A DNA stretch of 64,000 nt. It comes from Auanema rhodensis. Lineage: Eukaryota > Nematoda > Chromadorea > Rhabditida > Rhabditidae. The notes beneath the pieces are model-generated. The model did no database searches. It was given only the letters and a program-made list of their open reading frames with translations, and was not told the origin of the DNA. Location of the stretch: positions 14,437,001-14,501,000 of the forward strand of contig OZ059895.1 in the NCBI GenBank assembly GCA_964057225.1, written 5' to 3'. Shown here one piece after another: positions 58,529-64,000 of this stretch (positions are counted from its first letter, which is position 1; the number at the start of each line of letters is the position of its first letter). Position numbers and translations under genes: made by a program.

Positions 58529-61500
58529 TTAATCATCCATGTTGGCTATAGCAGCAAATTTATTTCCCGTCAAATTTTTTCCAACTTTCGCAGACTCTTT
58601 CTAAAAGAAACAAAATAATAAACAGATAAATAAAGATATCACCAACCTTAACTTTCTTCTTGTCTTTCTTCTTATTATTGCTATCTTCGGTTGAAACTGA
58701 AGCATCAGCAGCAATGTGAGCGACTGGAGCCTTCTGGATTTCCTTCGAAGGTGCTTCTTTATGCTCATTATGTTGAGGAGGTTGACTTGAGGGAACAGGG
58801 GCTGTTTTCTTTTTCTAAAAAGTTGATTAAGAATCGTTTTTACAGTAAAAATATACATCTTCCAATTTTTCTTTAGATGATTCAGACTTTGGTGGCCTGG
58901 AATGTTGATGATCTTTCGCAAGTCTTGTATCATCACGTGGCGGTCTACCCTCTTCTTTTGTTGAACGATCCTTTGAACAAAAAATGAAAAAAATGCCAAA
59001 ATCAGATCAAAACCTTATGTCCGCCATAATATCCTCCGCGATTACCACCTCTTTCATGTCGCTTGTAACTTCCACGATTACTTCTTAACGAAGCTTGGGA
59101 ACCATGATGATCCTATTACAAACTATGAGAAAACTTCATCACACAAACTCAAACCTTTCTTTCAACCTTCGGTGGATTATGTTGCCCACTGGTGTCAAGT
59201 TTTTCTCTCGAAACATCTTGCTGACTAGAGTAACTACTTCTTCTATCAGAAGGAATACTACCACGTCCATCACGACCTTGATGACCACCCTGATGCCCAC
59301 CTTGATGCCCACCTTGATGCCCACCTTGATGAACACTTTGATGCCCACCTTGATGAACACCTTGATGACCACCTTGATGAACACCTTGATGACCACCTTG
59401 ATGAACACCTTGATGACCACCGCGTCCACCACGTCCACCACCTCTACCACCTCTATAGGACCTGAATAACTAATTATTACAAAAGTATTGTTATCAGAAA
59501 ATTATGTAACTGTGATTAAATATTCAAAAAGAGTGGAAAATGATAGATAGATAAGAAAATAAGTCAACCTGTTATCACTAATTTGATCAGATGTAGCGCT
59601 TTTCTGTAATGTCCTAGTAAAAGTTCTGACAGAGTGCTGAAAAGAAAAACATCTAGTTCTTTTCAAAATATTTGAGTCCTACGCTTTTCTTGGATGTAGA
59701 ATGTTGTTCTCCAGAGCTTGATGGAGGTGAAGCTACCTTATCTTCCTTCTTATGCAACTCTTCACTAGATCCTATTTGTGTTACAACATTCTGAATAAGA
59801 AATTCTAGAAATGAAGGAGTTAAATAGAGATACTTACGTTATGGTTCTCATTATGATCGCGAGGTTGTTCTGGTATTGAGTCTTTTACCTTTTCCTTATC
59901 TTCCCGTTTCATGATTCTACAATAAGAATTCAATTAAAATTGCTTAAAGCTTGAAATCAGCATACGATATTGATCCTACAATTCCTTCATACTTGGCTGT
60001 TGGCTGTGTTACAACAATAGCCTGATACGTTGGGGCACGTGCATACTGAAGCATAGAACTTAATGAGCAGAGGTTTAACTTAAATCAAAACATACAGCGT
60101 GTTGGTACATGAAATCATGTGGGGGTGGCTTGGTTGGGTCAAAACCACCAGCATGAGCGGGATAATGAAGGTTTTGCTGAGAAGTGCTGGGATGAGGATG
60201 TGGCACAGCTTCGCGCTCTTTTTCTTTTTCACGAGACGTCTGAAACGAAAACGTTCCAAATAAGCACAAAAAAAATTAAAATAACAAACCCGTTCGCGTT
60301 CGGCCGCTAATTTCTTTTCTCTTTCTTGCTTCTCTTCAATTTCTCTGATTTTGTCTGCAGTGTCTACCGGCTTAGCATCACCGAAAATGTCACGAGATGT
60401 TGGTTTCCTAATAGCTTGTTGAGGCTGAAGAAAGTCCTTAGAGTAAAATAAAAAAATTCCGCATTCTTACTCTTTCATCCTCAAAATTATTAATACTTAA
60501 ACGAGAGGAAGTGCGCGACGATAATTCTACACGCCGACGATCTACTTGTTCTGATGTGGTTGATTCCGTCCGAGAACGACTACAAAAATAAAAATGAATA
60601 GAAGAAACATTAGTTAAAATTACTTGATTGCGGCAGGTTTGTCATATTCATAACAGTAGCTATCGCTCCTTTTGTAGTCGTTATTGTGACTAGGTCGTGG
60701 CCGATCTAATGAGTTCCTATAACTTCCCCGGTTTTGATATCCTCCTCGGGAGCCCTAAAAGGTTTCATATTTTAGTTACGTATTGCATGAAAAATATAAT
60801 TTACATAGTTCTGACCACCTCGGAAGTTTTGATTTCCGTATCTATCATCATGATGCCTACCGCCTCGTCCATCTAAAAGAAACATGTCATTTAATTTGAA
60901 AATGTTCACTTTCACATACTTGAATGTCGAGGTAGAGTTGAATAGTTCGGTCGTTGATCGAATGTTCTGAAATACAAAGTATTGCCGGTCCAAAAAAAAG
61001 TTAAACGTACCTTGCATCGTTGCTATACACCGAATTTTGGCTGCCATGATGACTAGCGCGGCTGAATTGTTCCTAAATTGGCGTCAATAAATGATTATCC
61101 ATGAAAAAATATTGTGTACTCTATAATCTCGTTGATCCCTGCTTGATCTTCCACCATAACTATCTCTCGATTCACGTACTGAACTTCCACGATCAGACCT
61201 ATCGATAGGGGCGGGTCTTCTCTCTCTCGAAGCATCAATCACATAAACCTTTAAAAAAATCAAAAATAACCAAAAGAAAAACAACACAAAACAAAACAGA
61301 AGGAAGAAAAAGATATGACTTACCCTCAACTTATTATTGCAGAATTCCGCGCCATTCTTTTCAATTGCTGAAATGAGGCCGGCCTTATCGCTAAATACAA
61401 TTTCTGCATTTCCTGCTGCCGCGTTCACCTGTATACTAAGAATCTGAAACCAAAAAGCGATGAAAAAATGGTTTCAAACATCAAGAATTTACCGTTTTAT

Positions 61501-61926
61501 CTCCACCAAAGAGGTAATATAAATCATGGGGGTCAGACGTTGAAGCAACATTAGTTACCTGAAACATGAAAACCAGTTTTAAGCCAAAACCCTTTTGATA
61601 AACCTGGACAGAGAAAGGAGGCTTGTCAGGAAGTTTCTTCCCATCATATTCGGCAGTTTCAGTACGTTCCTGTTCTTCTTCTTCATCTATGGTACTATTC
61701 AGCTGCTGAAACGGAATGAAGCATCAAAATTGCGAAATATATATGAAACTTACACTAACGCTCACATCTTCCTCCATCATTTTTGCCCATGCTCCAACAG
61801 TGTTCATATCTTCAAAGCCCTAGCAAAGCATAAAATGTAAAAAAAACAAGCAAAAATAAAAACCTGCAGATCCTGGTTCAAAGTTACAACACCACCACCG
61901 GAATCCGCAGGTTCCGAAACAGACAT
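58529..61926 (-). CDS. eIF4B/eIF4H-like RRM and Arg/Gly-rich RNA-binding protein
   Basis: RNA-binding protein of 779 residues in 22 exons (first 61926-61864, last 58603-58529; all join in frame). Order: N-terminus with GAWAKMMEE (eIF4B-like); RRM at ~70-155 with FSVQVTNVAS and the C-terminal half AEIVFSDKAGLISAIEKNGA plus NNKLRVYVIDASRER, like the eIF4B/eIF4H RRM; Arg/Ser-, Gly- and Tyr-rich segments (GGRHHDDRYGNQNFRGGQ, SRGGYQNRGSYR); a charged helix (IREIEEKQEREKKLAAERER); an RGG block (SYRGGRGGGRGGRGG) followed by HQGG/HQGV repeats; and a Lys-rich end closing with NLTGNKFAAIANMDD. eIF4B and eIF4H stimulate the eIF4A helicase. In C. elegans DRR-2 is the eIF4H-like protein, but this one is much longer, nearer eIF4B. 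The RRM core is poorly conserved in RNP1, so the family call is moderate. Confidence 0.65.
59277..59424 (-). repeat. Tandem HQGG/HQGV coding repeats
   Basis: 12-base units encoding His-Gln-Gly-Gly or His-Gln-Gly-Val (one HQSV), arranged as four HQGG units and then alternating 24-base pairs. The DNA units are nearly identical (CACCTTGATG repeated on the plus strand), indicating recent expansion. Confidence 0.9.
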
Positions 61927-63442
61927 CTTGCTTAGTTGTTGGGATAACTGGAAGAAAACACAAGTTAAAAAATGGGACTTGAGAAAAAAACAAACATGAT
62001 CAAAAATATTTTGATAACTCGACGAAAATAAAAAAAAAACAATGAAAGTTCAACAAACGGAAAAATAGAAATAACTAAGGTGAAACTGGATAAGAATTAA
62101 AATGGTAACATGAAATAAAAAAGAATAAAAGAATAAAAGAAAAAATATTGATAATGATATTCGAAGATAGGTTGTATTTTTATATTAGATTGACACTTCA
62201 AAGCTTCAAATCTCTCCAAATAGTGCCGTTGGGTAAAGATTACGCAATTGGTGAAAAAAAATGGTAAACGAAAGAAACAAAATCACATGACCGACAGATA
62301 ACTTCAATTATCAGTAAGGACATAAAGGACATAAAATTCCAGATTTGGAATGCAATGAAGAGATGGAAAGCACGAAGCTTGCGCTTTGCTCAGTTCAGGA
62401 TTGTTGTTGGCAGGGCAGTAGTGTATGTATGTGTGTCTGTTCGTCGGTTCCCGTCGAGGCTAAGGGCCTAGCAAGAGAGAGAGAGAGACAACGGCGGAAA
62501 GAGCAAACACGTGAGAGATGGAGACAGTGAGACAAAATGAAATAGAGTGTAAAGATAGGAGATAGTTAAAGAGACGAGAGAATAGCCCGCAAACGGCTGC
62601 CGCCTGCGAGAGGAAAACGCTGAGGAAGCTCTCGTCTACTCGTCATATCGTTTCTTCACCAACACTAGAGTTGGCAAACAGCCCGCAAAAATGCGGGTCG
62701 GGCAACCCGTAGCGGTTTTTACAGATTTTCCAGCCGTAATAAAGATAAATCGTCGGTTTTTAACCAATTTTACGGAAAGTAACGAAATAAATGCAAGAAA
62801 ATACTTTATTTTATTTAAATATGTTTATTTCTTCTTCATAAATAAACTAGCAGTTATCTTATATATGAGAATCAGTGTAATACGGAATACATACTGATTT
62901 GGTATCACTTCGCCGTATTCATTGCTGCAAATACTAATTTAATATTAATTGGTATTCCTACACTTCAGATACACCTCACATACTATCTATTTCATATATT
63001 AATGTAATAATATAGTATACTATATAAAGAGAATATATATATATATTGTTTTCCCATACTACATTCACCTTTCACCTTTGCTTCGTTTTCCTCCGAACTT
63101 TTCAATTTTTTCGGCGCTCAGTGGGCAAATAGTGATTTCACTCTTTCAAAGAGTACCAATCAGTGTAGGGTTTGAACCATACTGTGAATCCTGAAGAATA
63201 TCTTATTTACAGGAACGAACTCAAATACATTACTATGAGTAGTTCCAATTTCCCTTCAAATCGTCGAACACTTAGTAAACTTATATAAGAATCCGACGAC
63301 AAATTACTAACTGCTTCTTAAAAGAATCCGAATGCAATATAGGTTCTAAACCTTGACGACTAACTTCAAACTTCGCTTTGAATTGTTAATCATTCATCAT
63401 TACGCTACATATAAATAGGTGTTTATTATACTAAATCGTAGC
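61927..63442. other. 1.5 kb upstream region of the eIF4B-like gene
   Basis: Purine-rich and AT-rich, with a GC-richer patch around 62580-62720 containing the inverted pieces GCCCGCAAAAATGCGGGTCGGGCAACCCG. A short GA-rich tract lies at 62473-62490. Presumed promoter of the minus-strand gene. No gene supported. Confidence 0.5.
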
Positions 63443-63800
63443 CTACCCCATGGTTTTACCCATTAATACATCTTCAACGTTTTGGTTTCGACAATCATCT
63501 CGTTTGAGAGAACCACGACTGCCATTTTTTGCAATTTGTTGAAGAATATTTTCTCTTTTAAAACGTTATTTTAAAACTTGAGCTTTTAAATGTGCTGATA
63601 TTACTTCATAATCTCTTCTTATCTGAAAAATTTTTAATGCTAAGCTACATGTTTTAAAAGTAATATTTCTATAGTACCTGATCTATTTTGGAATTAAGAT
63701 ATAGAAACTTTGTTAAGAATGCTTCTTCATATGACCTAAATCTAATAGGAAGAATCTTGTAAATAAATGGTACTTTGAAATCAAGCAGGGTCTGCTCATT
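63443..63800 (-). pseudogene. Possible gene fragment with an in-frame stop
   Basis: Two plausible exons join in frame: 63800-63678 (NEQTLLDFKVPFIYKILPI..., preceded by TTTTTTTAG and followed by GTAC) and 63622 onward (IRRDYEVISAHLKAQVLK, preceded by TTTTTCAG). A TAA at 63568-63566 interrupts, but the same frame continues with 40 protein-like residues (RFKRENILQQIAKNGSRGS...DVLMGKTMG) to a TAG at 63443. Either the gene ends at the TAA, or it is a broken or read-through gene. Upstream exons would lie towards or beyond the right edge. I do not recognise the family. Confidence 0.35.
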
Positions 63801-64000
63801 CTAAAAAAATATTTTATAATAATTTTAAATTGAAAGAGATATAAAAGAAAAAATTAGGAAATACTTAATTATGAAGGAAAAATACAATTCCGGTTTTGAT
63901 TGTTATAAATGTATTTCTGGAAGCATATTATGCGGGAAAGAGCATTGAATATTGAACACCTTTTAGAATTCTATGAACCAGAGTACTAGATAGACAGCTT

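Noticed and set aside
59095-59469. Plus-strand 124-residue frame with MPTL/MTTL repeats
   Set aside because: Antisense of the HQGG/HQGV repeats of the minus-strand RNA-binding protein.
1-64000. CRISPR arrays, prokaryotic operons, viral genes
   Set aside because: Intron-rich eukaryotic genes throughout; the regular repeats are microsatellites or coding repeats, and nothing resembles viral genes.

Overview
The window is nuclear DNA from a nematode, most likely a chromadorean. The direct evidence is a tandem set of three spliced-leader SL1 RNA genes (33.6-34.5 kb). Supporting evidence: small exons split by many ~45-60 bp introns with TTTCAG/TTTTAG acceptors, several start codons sitting just after an acceptor-like TTTCAG (the expected SL1 trans-splice site), a nematode-type serpentine receptor, and nematode versions of conserved genes. 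The DNA is AT-rich, with much (CT)n/(GA)n microsatellite in the second half. I cannot name the species. All exon models were made by eye from splice signals, reading frame and remembered family sequences; nothing was aligned or searched.

Layout. 0-31 kb is gene-dense. In order: epc-1 (minus, cut by the left edge); AAMP and two tandem TFIIA small-subunit paralogues (plus, possibly one operon); a THAP/zinc-finger gene (minus); a D-AKAP2/AKAP10-type anchoring protein (plus); a matrix metalloproteinase (minus); mitoribosomal mL40 (minus); a ~1006-residue zinc-finger gene that looks like a domesticated MULE transposase (plus); SPT4 (plus); integrin-linked kinase pat-4 (minus); FAM136A, linkin/ITFG1 and asna-1/GET3 (plus); and an Srh-like chemoreceptor (plus).

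31.9-64 kb is gene-poor. It holds the SL1 cluster, a CCDC92-like coiled-coil gene with a 2.6 kb first large intron, long tracts of pyrimidine/purine microsatellite (34.5-38.2 and 42.9-49.8 kb), a 7.2 kb gene for a secreted protein that joins about 12 EF-hands to a Thr-rich mucin-like domain, a 22-exon eIF4B/eIF4H-like RRM-RGG protein (minus), and a possible broken or read-through gene fragment at the right edge.

Functionally this is mostly housekeeping: chromatin and transcription (EPC1, TFIIA, SPT4, THAP), translation (mL40, eIF4B-like), tail-anchored protein insertion (GET3), adhesion (ILK, linkin), PKA anchoring, and trans-splicing (SL1). The features most worth a second look are the SL1 array with no 5S rRNA, the duplicated TFIIA subunit, the MULE-like/zinc-finger/AT-hook gene, the EF-hand-mucin fusion, and a metalloproteinase without a recognisable cysteine switch.
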